Shown: positions 15,581-24,453, counted from the stretch's first letter. The stretch is DNA of 64,000 nt from Ornithinibacillus caprae (GCF_009728145.1 NZ_WOCA01000008.1:1-64000); one strand, 5' to 3'. Notes: generated by a model not told the origin, from the letters alone. Translations and numbers: made by a program.

Positions 15581-16240
15581 TTAATAATCTTTATTTACAA
15601 AGATACGTTGAGATAATTTCATAGATAGGAAATAAATACTTATTGAACCTAATGCTAATACAAAAAAGGGGTAAGTTGGTATATATGTTTCCACTAATGG
15701 CACAATTCCTTGATCTAAATCATTAAAAAGAATATAGTCATCCATTCCCAAAATATCTATTAATGGGCTGAAAGAGCTATAGAGAATTCCCATATACAAG
15801 ATAAATATAAGGGTAGATGCAGTTGTGAAAGATTTAAAAAAGTAATAGATAGGTATAAACAAAGCTTTCATCATTAACCCTAGGCAAATTACTGTTAGAA
15901 TATCGATCCAGTCATAAATATATCTTGGAGTAGAAGATATTGCACCGATAATATTACCAACTAAGAATTGATAAAAAACGACTGAAACCCATAACAAAAA
16001 TATCCCTAAAAATCTGCTTTGCACAATTTGTTTCTCCAACACTGGTAAACTTTTTATAAATTTGTTCATTTGAGCACGATGATCTAAAAAAAAGATTCCA
16101 ACTATTAATACGGGCAATATCAATCCGACACTAGTGTAGATGGGTGGAATTGTTATAAAATATGCTATAGGTATTAAAAAAACTGCTGTCGTAAGCGCCG
16201 CTTTAGATATTAAAATATCTCGTTTGATTAAACTAATCAT
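15581..16240 (-). CDS. ABC-2 type transporter permease, subunit 2
   Basis: Membrane protein of 219 residues with about six membrane segments and a basic loop after the second helix (FFLDHRAQMNKFIKSLPVLEKQIVQSR). That loop plan matches permeases of YtrC/ABC2_membrane_5-like exporters. GGTGGTGAG precedes the ATG. Last gene of the GntR-ATPase-permease-permease unit, 13 nt after its paralogue at 16254. Substrate unknown; related systems act on antibiotics or cell-envelope compounds. Confidence 0.75.
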   Translation of the reverse strand: MISLIKRDILISKAALTTAVFLIPIAYFITIPPIYTSVGLILPVLIVGIFFLDHRAQMNKFIKSLPVLEKQIVQSRFLGIFLLWVSVVFYQFLVGNIIGAISSTPRYIYDWIDILTVICLGLMMKALFIPIYYFFKSFTTASTLIFILYMGILYSSFSPLIDILGMDDYILFNDLDQGIVPLVETYIPTYPFFVLALGSISIYFLSMKLSQRIFVNKDY

Positions 16241-16253
16241 GTTTTCTCACCAC

Positions 16254-16892
16254 CTATATAATATCTCTTCTTATAAAAATCCAAGCTGAAAACTTATACG
16301 ATACAAATAAACATAACATGGAGAACGATCCTAAAATGATAAAAGGTTGGATTTCTATAATCGAATGAACGAAATGTATGATCGCATTATCAAAAGTAAT
16401 TAATGGATTAAAGGTTATTATCGCTGTAAAAAATGCAACGATAATTACAAGAACCATATATACTGTCATGGCCCTATGAAAGCTTTTTATATAATAAAAC
16501 AATGGAATGGAAGCTGAAAAAATAATGGAAATTAACGTAAATAGACTAAAGATATTGATTCCCGATAGTGATTCCTTTTCGAGAAAGGGTAATCCAATAT
16601 GTGCAACATAGTCTATTAACCAAAGGTAGAGTGAAAATCCTCCACTGAGAATTAATAAAAATATATATCTAGTACATACGATTTGATCTCGCTTAATAGG
16701 TACACTTACAATGTAACGGTAAACCTCATTTAAACTATCAGAATAAAACATCATTATCATAAAACCGATCATAATCCAAATAGTTATACCGGTTATTTGT
16801 ACATTCATCCCATATGTAAATGGAATTAGAAGTATAAAAAATAAGATATAGAGCTTAGTTAATTGTAGTTCCTTCCGTAATAGGTGAGCCAT
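16254..16892 (-). CDS. ABC-2 type transporter permease, subunit 1
   Basis: A 212-residue membrane protein with about six segments, a paralogue of the next gene: same MxxLxRKE start and the same loop (FYSDSLNEVYRYIVSVPIKRDQIV). AAGGAG lies 9 nt before the ATG. Its start overlaps the ATPase gene by 38 nt, which implies coupled translation. It probably pairs with the 15581 protein as a heterodimeric channel for the ATPase. Confidence 0.75.
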   Translation of the reverse strand: MAHLLRKELQLTKLYILFFILLIPFTYGMNVQITGITIWIMIGFMIMMFYSDSLNEVYRYIVSVPIKRDQIVCTRYIFLLILSGGFSLYLWLIDYVAHIGLPFLEKESLSGINIFSLFTLISIIFSASIPLFYYIKSFHRAMTVYMVLVIIVAFFTAIITFNPLITFDNAIIHFVHSIIEIQPFIILGSFSMLCLFVSYKFSAWIFIRRDII

Positions 16893-17748
16893 AATTTGAA
16901 TTCTCCTTCCTTGTCATGTAAAACATAATATCTTCCAATGTTGCTTTTTCAATGACAATATCATTGCCAAAGGGTTCAAAAATAGTTGGATCGCCCTCAA
17001 ATAAAGCTGTAAATCCAACATCGGTTTCATCAACCCCAATGAATAGTTCTTTTGTATCCATGTCAATAATATCTAGCCGGCCTTTAATAACATAATAATT
17101 TTCTTTTACATCATCCATACTCTTTTGGAAAAGAATCTTCCCTTTATGGATGAAAATAATATGATCCGCAATTCTGTCAAGATCAGTTGTGATATGTGTC
17201 GATAGAAAGATTGTTTGGTTTTCTTTTAGCATCATTTCTTGCAATATATCTAAAAGCTCTCTACGGAACAAAGGATCTAGTCCAGAAGTAGGTTCATCCA
17301 TAACAATGAATTCTGGCTCATGTGCCAACGCGAACAATAAGGAAACTTTCATTTTCATCCCCTTAGATAATTTCTTGATCTTTTTTCTTAAGGGGAGATC
17401 AAATTTCTGAACGTATTTCTGGAATAACTCCTCATTCCAAGTATTATAAAGTGGTGCAATAAAGGACTTCATATTATTAACCGTAAAATCCTCGTACATA
17501 AAAAGCTCATCATATACAAAACCAATTTTTTGCTTAACTTTATGATCCTTATGAGAGGTTCCAAACAGCTTTATATCACCTTCATCTACTTGTAAAATAT
17601 TCATCATCATTTGAATAGTAGTTGTCTTTCCACTACCATTTGGTCCTATAAAACCTGTGACATAACCTTGTGGAATGGTAAGGTTTAAATCTTCTATTGC
17701 AAAATCTTTTCTTCGCTTTGTAACATTTAGAAACTCAACTGTATTCAT
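16855..17748 (-). CDS. ABC transporter ATP-binding protein (YtrB-like)
   Basis: Cytoplasmic ATPase, 297 residues. Walker A GPNGSGKTT at about 34-42, signature LSKGMKMK (an LSGGQ variant usual in this exporter group), Walker B FIVMDEPTSGLD, and switch His in STHI. The last ~90 residues form a regulatory extension. The ATG at 17748 has AAGGGG 9 nt upstream and lies one base after the GntR stop (17750); the frame is open six codons further. Partner of the two permeases that follow. Confidence 0.85.
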   Translation of the reverse strand: MNTVEFLNVTKRRKDFAIEDLNLTIPQGYVTGFIGPNGSGKTTTIQMMMNILQVDEGDIKLFGTSHKDHKVKQKIGFVYDELFMYEDFTVNNMKSFIAPLYNTWNEELFQKYVQKFDLPLRKKIKKLSKGMKMKVSLLFALAHEPEFIVMDEPTSGLDPLFRRELLDILQEMMLKENQTIFLSTHITTDLDRIADHIIFIHKGKILFQKSMDDVKENYYVIKGRLDIIDMDTKELFIGVDETDVGFTALFEGDPTIFEPFGNDIVIEKATLEDIMFYMTRKENSNYGSPITEGTTIN

Positions 17749-17749
17749 T

Positions 17750-18127
17750 CTATACATCCCCTTCAAAATAAATATCTAGCAACTCCGTTAACTCGGCCTT
17801 GGATAAACCAAGCCGTTTCGCTTCTAAAACGACCTTTTCTAAATCATTTTCAAGCTCTCTTATTTGCCACTCTTTTAATACATGAGGCTGCTGACCGGCT
17901 ATAAATGTTCCCTTTCCAACTGCTGAAACCAAATACCCCTCTTTCTCTAGATCTTCATATGCACGTTTGGTAGTTATGACACTCACTTTGAGTTCTTTTG
18001 CTAACAAACGCATGGACGGGAGGGCATCACCTTCCTTTAATTCTCCAGAAAAAATTTGTTGTTTAATTTGCTCCTTGATCTGTTGGAAAAGAGGCTCTTT
18101 GCCACTACTTGAAATAAGAATATTCAT
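17750..18127 (-). CDS. GntR family regulator, YtrA subfamily
   Basis: A 125-residue repressor-type protein. The winged helix spans about 10-75 (EQIKQQIFSGELKEGDALPSMR ... ELKVSVITTKRAYEDLEKEGYL), followed by a short helical C-terminus rather than a ligand domain, as in YtrA. First gene of the exporter operon, so it most likely represses that operon. The AT palindrome at 18149-18183 just upstream is the candidate operator. AAGGGG precedes the ATG. Confidence 0.85.
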   Translation of the reverse strand: MNILISSSGKEPLFQQIKEQIKQQIFSGELKEGDALPSMRLLAKELKVSVITTKRAYEDLEKEGYLVSAVGKGTFIAGQQPHVLKEWQIRELENDLEKVVLEAKRLGLSKAELTELLDIYFEGDV

Positions 18128-18148
18128 TTCGTAACCCCTTATCTAATA

Positions 18149-18183
18149 ATTGTATATATACATTATATACAATATATACATAT
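18149..18183 (-). promoter_or_regulatory. AT-rich palindromic operator/promoter of the GntR-ABC operon
   Basis: The segment holds repeated TGTATATATACA- and TATATACA-type half-sites arranged as overlapping inverted repeats, 22-56 nt before the GntR start. It also contains TATAAT-like hexamers. YtrA-type repressors bind such sites in their own promoter. Operator use is inferred. Confidence 0.5.
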
Positions 18184-18330
18184 AGATGTCAAGGGGATGT
18201 TTAGAAAATTGTGGACGTAATACAATATAGGCTAAGGGGAAAAATACATAAGTGCTAAGCCACTCTCTCGAAGAAATAAAAGGCATTATGATAGACTAAT
18301 ATATATTATTAAAATATTGGAGATGTCATC

Positions 18331-19227
18331 ATGGGGATATTTTTAAATGTGATTTTACCAATTATAGCTGTGTTTGGTGCTGGATATATATTACAACGAA
18401 TACGCTTATTAGATGTAAAGTCGATAGCATCAATGTCTATATACATTTTTCTACCGGCATTGGTTTTTACACAATTATACGAAGCAACATTTGATAAGAG
18501 TTATACAATATTGCTAGTTTTTGCTTTCTTCTTGCTCATAATGATGATCTTATTAAACAAGATACTAAGACATATCTTTAAATGGTCACAGTCGGTGGAA
18601 AGTGCTTCTATACTCACATCAGCATTTATGAATGCAGGAAATTATGGTGTACCAGTTATTCTATTTGCAATAGGGGATGAAGCACTTCCTTACGCAGTCT
18701 TTTTTATGGTAATTCAAACCATATTTATGAATGCATTTGGAGTCTATTATGCTTCGAGGGACAAGAGTGGGTATAAGCGGGCACTAATAACTATCTTGAA
18801 ATTACCAGCAACATATGCTGTGGTTTTCGCCTTTATTCTACAAAACATTGCCTGGGAAATACCAGAATCTGTCTATTCGACCCTTTCCATGCTAGGTGGA
18901 GCAGCAATACCAATTATGATGGTTATGTTAGGAATGCAACTTGCCTCGATTACATCGATTAAATTCAATTGGCAAGTAATTATATCTGGACTATCTATTC
19001 GAATGATTATTTCACCACTACTAGCTTTTGGTTTTATTCAACTGTTACATGTAGATCCGGTAATTGGTGCAGTAATACTGATTGTAGCAGCAATGCCTAG
19101 TGCAGCTACAACGACTATGTATGCCATTGAATTTGATACAGAGCCTGACTTGGTCTCTAGTATTACATTAGTAACTACCTTATTCAGCATCATTTCCGTA
19201 ACCTTGTTATTGAACGTAATTACTTAA
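18331..19227 (+). CDS. AEC family transporter (auxin efflux carrier type)
   Basis: Inner-membrane carrier, 298 residues, about ten membrane segments in two halves with the polar kinks typical of the family (NAGNYGVPVILFAIGDEALP; AAMPSAATTTMYAIEF). GGAGATG precedes the ATG. It sits directly upstream of the GntR regulator of the aromatic cluster and may carry a pathway compound, but AEC proteins handle varied organic acids and the link is only by position. Confidence 0.8.
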   Translation: MGIFLNVILPIIAVFGAGYILQRIRLLDVKSIASMSIYIFLPALVFTQLYEATFDKSYTILLVFAFFLLIMMILLNKILRHIFKWSQSVESASILTSAFMNAGNYGVPVILFAIGDEALPYAVFFMVIQTIFMNAFGVYYASRDKSGYKRALITILKLPATYAVVFAFILQNIAWEIPESVYSTLSMLGGAAIPIMMVMLGMQLASITSIKFNWQVIISGLSIRMIISPLLAFGFIQLLHVDPVIGAVILIVAAMPSAATTTMYAIEFDTEPDLVSSITLVTTLFSIISVTLLLNVIT

Positions 19228-19249
19228 CTCAATAAATTTTCAGATAATA

Positions 19250-19278
19250 TTGACATCATATATTATTTTATATATGAT
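19250..19278 (+). promoter_or_regulatory. Promoter and operator of the FadR-type gntR gene
   Basis: TTGACA (19250-19255), 17 nt, TATGAT (19273-19278) is a near-consensus sigma-A promoter. Inverted arms ATCATATAT (19255-19263) and ATATATGAT (19270-19278) fill the spacer and -10. The same ATCATATATGAT core overlaps the promoter at 20297-20325. Transcription would start about 2-4 nt before the ATG at 19288, so the mRNA would be leaderless. Confidence 0.7.
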
Positions 19279-19287
19279 AAATTTATT

Positions 19288-19956
19288 ATGAAAAATGAAA
19301 ACAAACAACAAAAAGTATATCGAGTTTTAAAGGGTAGAATTATAGAACGTGAATATGTACCAGGACAACGAATTGTCATTGACCAAATCGCAAAGGAGAT
19401 GCAAACAAGTTCCATCCCAGTTCGAGAAGCGATACGACAGCTTGAGGCAGAGCGGTTGATTTTTTACAAACGTAATGTTGGTCCAGTAGTAGCTGAAGTA
19501 AATGAATCGGATTACTCGGATACGTTACGTGTCTTAGCGGTATTAGAGGGATATGCTACAGCATTAACTGCAGAGTCTATTACTCCAGAAAAGATCAACC
19601 AGCTTAAAGAACAGAACAAACGAATGGAGGAGGCATTAGAGGATTTTGATATCATTCGGTTCAGCAAATTAAATGCAGATTTCCATAAGATGATTTGTGA
19701 AGAATGTCCGAATGCTTATTTGTTAGAGTCAATCAGAAACACGTGGAATAGACTTGATGCTATCCGTGGTGCAGGTTCCATGCTTTATTCTTTACGAGTA
19801 AAAGAATCCATTCAAGAACATGACCAAATAATTTCCTATCTAGAAACAGGAAGTATAAAAGAACTGGAAATATTAGCGAGAGAGCATAAAATTAGAACAG
19901 CCGAAAACTTTGAACAGCGTCGTAAAAATCAACTAGAAACAAATATTTCATCCTAA
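19288..19956 (+). CDS. GntR family regulator, FadR/FCD subfamily
   Basis: A 222-residue regulator. N-terminal winged helix at about 8-75 (VYRVLKGRIIEREYVPGQRIV, SSIPVREAIRQLEAERL) and a C-terminal FCD ligand domain with metal-type residues (LNADFHKMI, EHDQIISYL). FCD regulators usually sense an organic acid and release DNA. No Shine-Dalgarno lies before the ATG; the promoter is so close that leaderless translation is likely. It probably controls itself and the dapA-like/hpa operon, since both promoters carry the same ATCATATATGAT palindrome. The effector may be 4-hydroxyphenylacetate or an intermediate (inference). Confidence 0.85.
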   Translation: MKNENKQQKVYRVLKGRIIEREYVPGQRIVIDQIAKEMQTSSIPVREAIRQLEAERLIFYKRNVGPVVAEVNESDYSDTLRVLAVLEGYATALTAESITPEKINQLKEQNKRMEEALEDFDIIRFSKLNADFHKMICEECPNAYLLESIRNTWNRLDAIRGAGSMLYSLRVKESIQEHDQIISYLETGSIKELEILAREHKIRTAENFEQRRKNQLETNISS

Positions 19957-20096
19957 GAGAGAACTAGAACTGGTTCTCTTTTTTACTGATAGGTTTCATA
20001 TGCTGCATCAATGTAACGGGCAGTCACCATAAAGACTTTGCGAATGTCAAATTTTTAAAAACAGTCACGTCAATCAAAAGGTAGCTAGATACGAAA

Positions 20097-20219
20097 TACT
20101 GAATTATTGACTAGATGTGCTGAATAAATCTCGGAAATACTGAATTAACTGCTTGAAATGCTGAATTATTCCTCGAAATGCTGAATAATCAAAGATAATG
20201 CTGAATCTAGAGAATGACG
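20097..20219 (+). repeat. Tandem array of 20-21-bp units, TGCTGAATTA family
   Basis: Six head-to-tail units of 20 or 21 bp, each starting T(A/G)CTGAAT(T/A)A followed by a variable 10-11-bp part. The same unit occurs in opposite orientation at 43780-43920. It is noncoding and lies between gntR and the dapA-like promoter. The flanks (19957-20096 and 20220-20296) hold only a weak GCGC-rich hairpin and a T-rich run after gntR. Confidence 0.8.
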
Positions 20220-20296
20220 AGTGAGCGCAGGTCCAGACTGTACTTCTATATCTGGGGCGCTTGCGCTGTAGTTCTAAATATAGGAATTTTTCCCCG

Positions 20297-20327
20297 TTGA
20301 CATTGTATGTGAAATCATATATGATTT
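20297..20327 (+). promoter_or_regulatory. Promoter with GntR operator for the aromatic catabolic operon
   Basis: TTGACA (20297-20302), 17 nt, TATGAT (20320-20325). A perfect 16-bp palindrome AAATCATATATGATTT (20312-20327) covers the -10. It shares its core with the gntR promoter at 19250-19278. A repressor bound there would block RNA polymerase, so FadR-type repression relieved by an aromatic inducer is likely. Confidence 0.75.
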
Positions 20328-20374
20328 AATTGTTCAGAAAATTTATAGTAATTAAATTAGTTGGAGGGGAAAAA

Positions 20375-21298
20375 ATGGCATATGAAGAGGCGAAGCAGCG
20401 ATTTAGAGGATCGATCGCTCCGGTAATCACTCCATTTAATGAGGATGAAAGTATCGATTTTGAGAAATTTAAGGAACTAATTAATTGGCAAATTCATAGT
20501 GGGAGTCATGGAATATCTGTAACTGGAACATCAGGGGAACCCAGTTCCATGTCTATTGATGAGAGAATTGAAGTAATGGAAACTGCATGTAAAACCGTTA
20601 ATGGGAGAGTTCCTTTTCTTCCAGGTACTGGTTCTACTAACCACCAAGAAACACTCCGTATGACGAAAGCTGCACAAGAAATGGGAGCTGACGGTGCAAT
20701 GGTCATTGTCCCATACTACAATAAACCAAACCAACACGCCTTATACAAACATTTCAAAGCAATTGCTGATTCTGTAGACATTCCAATCATTTTATATAAC
20801 ATTCCTGGACGAACTGCAATAAATTTGGAAGCGATTACAATCTCTAGGTTAGCAGAGGATTGTCCGAATATAATCGGTGTAAAGGAATCCAACAAAGATT
20901 TTGAACATGTAAATAAAGTCCTCTTACATTGTGGTCGTAATTTTAATCTATATTCAGGTATTGAAGTACTTTGTTATCCAATGCTTGCAATTGGAGGTGC
21001 AGGGCATATAAGCGCCACAGCTAATATCGCCCCAAGAGAAGTGGCTGAAATCTATAACAAATGGGAAGCAGGCGATGTAAAGGGTGCGCAAGCTTTGCAT
21101 TATGAAATGATGCCGTTAAATGATGTCTTATTCCGGGATACAAACCCAGCACCTGCAAAAGCTGCGTTAGGAATGATGGGGAAAGTGAAACCAATATTAA
21201 GAAAACCACTGGATGTTCCGTCAGAGGAAATACAGGCTGAAATTCGCGAAACATTAACATCCTATCAATTAATTAAAGAGGATATTAGCGCAAACTAA
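20375..21298 (+). CDS. DapA-family class I aldolase (probable HpaI substitute)
   Basis: A 307-residue TIM-barrel lyase of the dihydrodipicolinate synthase/N-acetylneuraminate lyase family. Schiff-base Lys170 is in IGVKES, the catalytic Tyr141 in LYNIPGRT, and the carboxylate-binding loop reads GTSGEPSS in place of the GTTGE of true DapA. ATG 20375 has GGAGGGG 5-6 nt upstream. First gene of the hpa operon, where other bacteria use a class II HpaI aldolase to split 4-hydroxy-2-oxoheptanedioate into pyruvate and succinate semialdehyde. I infer it fills that step. A lysine-pathway role is unlikely given the promoter and neighbours. Confidence 0.75.
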   Translation: MAYEEAKQRFRGSIAPVITPFNEDESIDFEKFKELINWQIHSGSHGISVTGTSGEPSSMSIDERIEVMETACKTVNGRVPFLPGTGSTNHQETLRMTKAAQEMGADGAMVIVPYYNKPNQHALYKHFKAIADSVDIPIILYNIPGRTAINLEAITISRLAEDCPNIIGVKESNKDFEHVNKVLLHCGRNFNLYSGIEVLCYPMLAIGGAGHISATANIAPREVAEIYNKWEAGDVKGAQALHYEMMPLNDVLFRDTNPAPAKAALGMMGKVKPILRKPLDVPSEEIQAEIRETLTSYQLIKEDISAN

Positions 21299-21322
21299 GA
21301 TTTCTTATAAGAGGGTGATTAT

Positions 21323-22816
21323 ATGGAACATAAACAGGTAGAGAATGTACAGCTCTACATAAATGGGGAATTTTTGAATGCAACTAGCGGAGAACAATTT
21401 GAGAACAAAAATCCTTTTACAAATCAAGTTACGAATCTGGTAGCTAAAGGCGATAAGAATGATATTGAAAAAGCAGTAGTCGCAGCAGATGAAGCTTTTC
21501 GAAATGGCTCTTGGGGATCGATGAAGCTTAAGGAGCGAATGAAGTATATCGAAAAAATTGCTGACCTGATTGAGGAGGAAGCAGAAGAAATTGCTTATTT
21601 AGAGTCACTAGATTCAGGTTTACCTATTAGTCAAACGAGGAAAATGGCTGCCCGTGGAGCAGAAAATTTTCGCTTTTATTCTAGAATGGTGCAAGCAAGA
21701 ATGCATGGTGATACCTACCAAGTAGATGATGAATTTATGAACTATACCGTTTATCAGCCTTTAGGTGCAGTTGGGCTAATTACACCATGGAATGCCCCAT
21801 TTATGTTATTAACCTGGAAAGTGGCACCAGCATTAGCAACGGGAAATACGGTTATTTTAAAGCCGGCTGAATTGTCACCATTATCCGCGAATGTATTAGC
21901 AACTATTATTCATAAAGCGGAATTACCAAAAGGTGTATTTAACGTAGTTCACGGATTTGGAGAAACAGCCGGTGAAGCACTTGTTAAACATGATAAGGTA
22001 AAGGCTATTTCCTTCACTGGGGAAACAACTACTGGTAAGCGGATCTTAAAAAATAGCGCTGATTCGTTAAAGAAGACATCAATGGAACTTGGTGGGAAGT
22101 CGCCATTAATTGTTTTTGATGATGCCAATATTGAAGAAGCATTAGATGCAGCAGTTTGGGGCATATTCTCCTTTAATGGTGAGCGTTGTACGGCAAATTC
22201 CCGTGTGTTTTTGCATAAAAACGTAAAAGAAAAATTTGTTTCTGCTTTAAAGGAACGCGTTCAGAACATCCAAATTGGAGATCCAATGAATAATTCAACT
22301 GAGCTCGGTCCGTTAATTGATCAAGGTCATTTTCAAAAGGTTACTAGTTATATAGAGTTAGCGAAAGAAGAAGGCTGCGAAGTCATCCAAGGTACGGTAC
22401 CGGATGATTTAGAGGCAGGAAATTTCGTTCCACCAACACTTTTATTAAATGCCAAAAATGATATGAAGGTTTGCCAGGAAGAAATTTTTGGACCAGTCAT
22501 GGCTGTTATTGAGTTTGAGACAGAAGCAGAAGTAATCGAAATGGCCAATGATGTGGACTATGGTCTTGCAGGATATGTTTGGACAAATGATATCAAGCGG
22601 GGACACCGTGTAGCACAGGCAATTGATTCCGGTATGTTATGGGTTAACTCTCAAAATGTTCGAGATTTGCGGATTCCATTTGGTGGGATGAAAGCAAGTG
22701 GTATCGGACGCGAAGGTGGACATTTTGCGATCTTTGAATTTTATACCGAACCAAAGGCAATCCATGTAGCCATAGGCGATCATCACATACCACAATTTGG
22801 AAAGAAGAAAAATTAA
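21323..22816 (+). CDS. hpaE: 5-carboxymethyl-2-hydroxymuconate semialdehyde dehydrogenase
   Basis: NAD-dependent aldehyde dehydrogenase, 497 residues. Hallmarks: TPWNAPFMLLTWKVAPAL, the Glu motif MELGGKSP, and nucleophile Cys289 in FNGERCTANSR. It oxidises the ring-cleavage semialdehyde to 5-carboxymethyl-2-hydroxymuconate in the homoprotocatechuate meta pathway. The hpaE call rests on overall sequence feel plus neighbours hpaB, hpaD and hpaF. GAGGGTG precedes the ATG. It lies 24 nt after the aldolase gene and 14 nt before hpaB. Confidence 0.88.
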   Translation: MEHKQVENVQLYINGEFLNATSGEQFENKNPFTNQVTNLVAKGDKNDIEKAVVAADEAFRNGSWGSMKLKERMKYIEKIADLIEEEAEEIAYLESLDSGLPISQTRKMAARGAENFRFYSRMVQARMHGDTYQVDDEFMNYTVYQPLGAVGLITPWNAPFMLLTWKVAPALATGNTVILKPAELSPLSANVLATIIHKAELPKGVFNVVHGFGETAGEALVKHDKVKAISFTGETTTGKRILKNSADSLKKTSMELGGKSPLIVFDDANIEEALDAAVWGIFSFNGERCTANSRVFLHKNVKEKFVSALKERVQNIQIGDPMNNSTELGPLIDQGHFQKVTSYIELAKEEGCEVIQGTVPDDLEAGNFVPPTLLLNAKNDMKVCQEEIFGPVMAVIEFETEAEVIEMANDVDYGLAGYVWTNDIKRGHRVAQAIDSGMLWVNSQNVRDLRIPFGGMKASGIGREGGHFAIFEFYTEPKAIHVAIGDHHIPQFGKKKN

Positions 22817-22830
22817 GGAGGGAAAATATC

Positions 22831-24291
22831 ATGCCAGCAAAAACAGGTAAACAGTATATCGAACGATTAAAAGAAGCGAACAATAATGTTTATATTCACG
22901 GAGAAAGGGTGGAGGATGTCACCGAACATTCTGCTTTTAAAAATGTGATACGATCCATGGCACATTTATATGATCTACAATACGAAAAGCAAGATAAAAT
23001 GCTATATACTTCTCCTACTACTGGAAATAAAGTGGGGATGACATTTTTACAACCCAAATCAATAGAGGATTTGATTGCTCGTAGAGAGGCTATTACAGAA
23101 TGGGCTAGAACTTCTGGCGGTATGATGGGACGCTCCCCAGACTATTTAAATGCAGAAGTGATGGCGATGGGGATGAATAATAGTTTATTTGCAGAAGGTG
23201 ATCCAAGGTTCGCTGAAAATGCACGTAATTATTATGAATATGCTCGGGAAAATGATATCAGCTTAACCCATACGTTAATCCATCCGCAAGTTAACCGTGC
23301 GAAAATGCAGCATCAGCAAAAAGATGCCAATGTTGCTTTGCACTTAGTTGAGGAACGTGAAGATGGAATTATTGTGGATGGTATTCGTTTGCTTGCAACA
23401 CAAGGTGGAATTACCGATGAAATCCTTGTTTTCCCATCAACCGTGAAAAAGGCTGGTGAGCTAGATGATCCGTATTCGCTAGCATTTGCTATTCCGAATA
23501 ATACGCCAGGACTAAAATATATTAGTCGTGAATCATTTGATTACGGAAAAAATGATTGGGATCATCCATTAAGTGCACGATTTGAAGAAGGGGATGCTAT
23601 CGTTTCATTTGAAAATGTGTTTGTACCCTGGGAACGAGTTTTTGTTTGTGGTAACTCATCCGTTTGTAATCGAACCTTCCGTGAAACAAATGCCGTCGTA
23701 CACATGGCACATCAAGTTGTAGCTAAGAACATCGTAAAAACGGAATTCGTCCTTGGTGTTGCACTTCAGATTATGGATGCTATCGGTATTGACCAATTCC
23801 AACATGTAAAAGACAAGGGCACTGAAATTATGCTTACGTTGGAGGCGATGCGTTCTCATCTATATCGCGCCGAGCATAATGCAAAACTCGATAATTCTGG
23901 GACAATGACACCTGAATATGAAGCACTAGACGCTGCTCGTAACTGGTATCCACGTATTTATCCTAGACTAACAGAAATTGTTCGTATTATTGGTGCATCT
24001 GGTTTAATGGGAATACCAACTCAAGATGATTTCAATCATGATGAGATCGGACCAATAATCCATCGTGGATTACAAGGTAAAAATCTAGAAGGGTATGAGC
24101 GTGTACAATTATTCCGTCTAGCATGGGATATGACGATGAGTGCCTTTGGTAGTCGCCAAACGCATTATGAATATTACTTCTTTGGCGACCCAATAAAAAT
24201 GGGAATGACTTACTTTGATAATTATGATAAAGACGTTTATAAGGATTATGTAGATAACTTTTTGAAGAAGTCTAACGGAGTACGTGTTTAA
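22831..24291 (+). CDS. hpaB: 4-hydroxyphenylacetate 3-monooxygenase, oxygenase component
   Basis: Uses FADH2 supplied by HpaC to hydroxylate 4-hydroxyphenylacetate to homoprotocatechuate; 486 residues. It has the acyl-CoA-dehydrogenase-like HpaB fold: RTSGGMMGRSPDYLNA near residue 95, the flavin/substrate stretch HTLIHPQVNRAK, and FENVFVPWERVF before the C-terminal helical bundle. AGGAGGG precedes the ATG. Its reductase hpaC lies two genes downstream. The 3' end abuts a 21-bp tandem array. Confidence 0.92.
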   Translation: MPAKTGKQYIERLKEANNNVYIHGERVEDVTEHSAFKNVIRSMAHLYDLQYEKQDKMLYTSPTTGNKVGMTFLQPKSIEDLIARREAITEWARTSGGMMGRSPDYLNAEVMAMGMNNSLFAEGDPRFAENARNYYEYARENDISLTHTLIHPQVNRAKMQHQQKDANVALHLVEEREDGIIVDGIRLLATQGGITDEILVFPSTVKKAGELDDPYSLAFAIPNNTPGLKYISRESFDYGKNDWDHPLSARFEEGDAIVSFENVFVPWERVFVCGNSSVCNRTFRETNAVVHMAHQVVAKNIVKTEFVLGVALQIMDAIGIDQFQHVKDKGTEIMLTLEAMRSHLYRAEHNAKLDNSGTMTPEYEALDAARNWYPRIYPRLTEIVRIIGASGLMGIPTQDDFNHDEIGPIIHRGLQGKNLEGYERVQLFRLAWDMTMSAFGSRQTHYEYYFFGDPIKMGMTYFDNYDKDVYKDYVDNFLKKSNGVRV

Positions 24292-24293
24292 GG

Positions 24294-24453
24294 AAGTCGA
24301 ACAACTTAACCGAAAAGTCGATCGACCCGACCAAAAAGTTGAGCGACCCAACCGAAAAGTTGAGCAACTCAACCAAAAAGTCGATCGACCCGACCAAAAA
24401 GTTGAGCGATCCAACCGAAAAGTTGAGCGATCCAACCTAAAAGGTGAACAATC
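24294..24453 (+). repeat. Tandem array of 21-bp units, AAGTYGA...CRAC family, between hpaB and hpaD
   Basis: Seven full 21-bp units plus a partial one, directly after the hpaB stop. In six of the seven, half-sites match within the unit: GTCG with CGAC, or GTTG with CAAC, so the pair changes together. Because 21 is a multiple of three, the array is open in the frame of hpaD and would encode NRKVERP-like heptads. The strong ribosome site at 24478-24487 indicates that hpaD starts after the array. Confidence 0.85.

Noticed and set aside
24294-24453. CRISPR array
   Set aside because: Units are directly adjacent 21-bp repeats without spacers, and no cas genes are present; the same holds for the arrays at 20097-20219 and 43780-43920.
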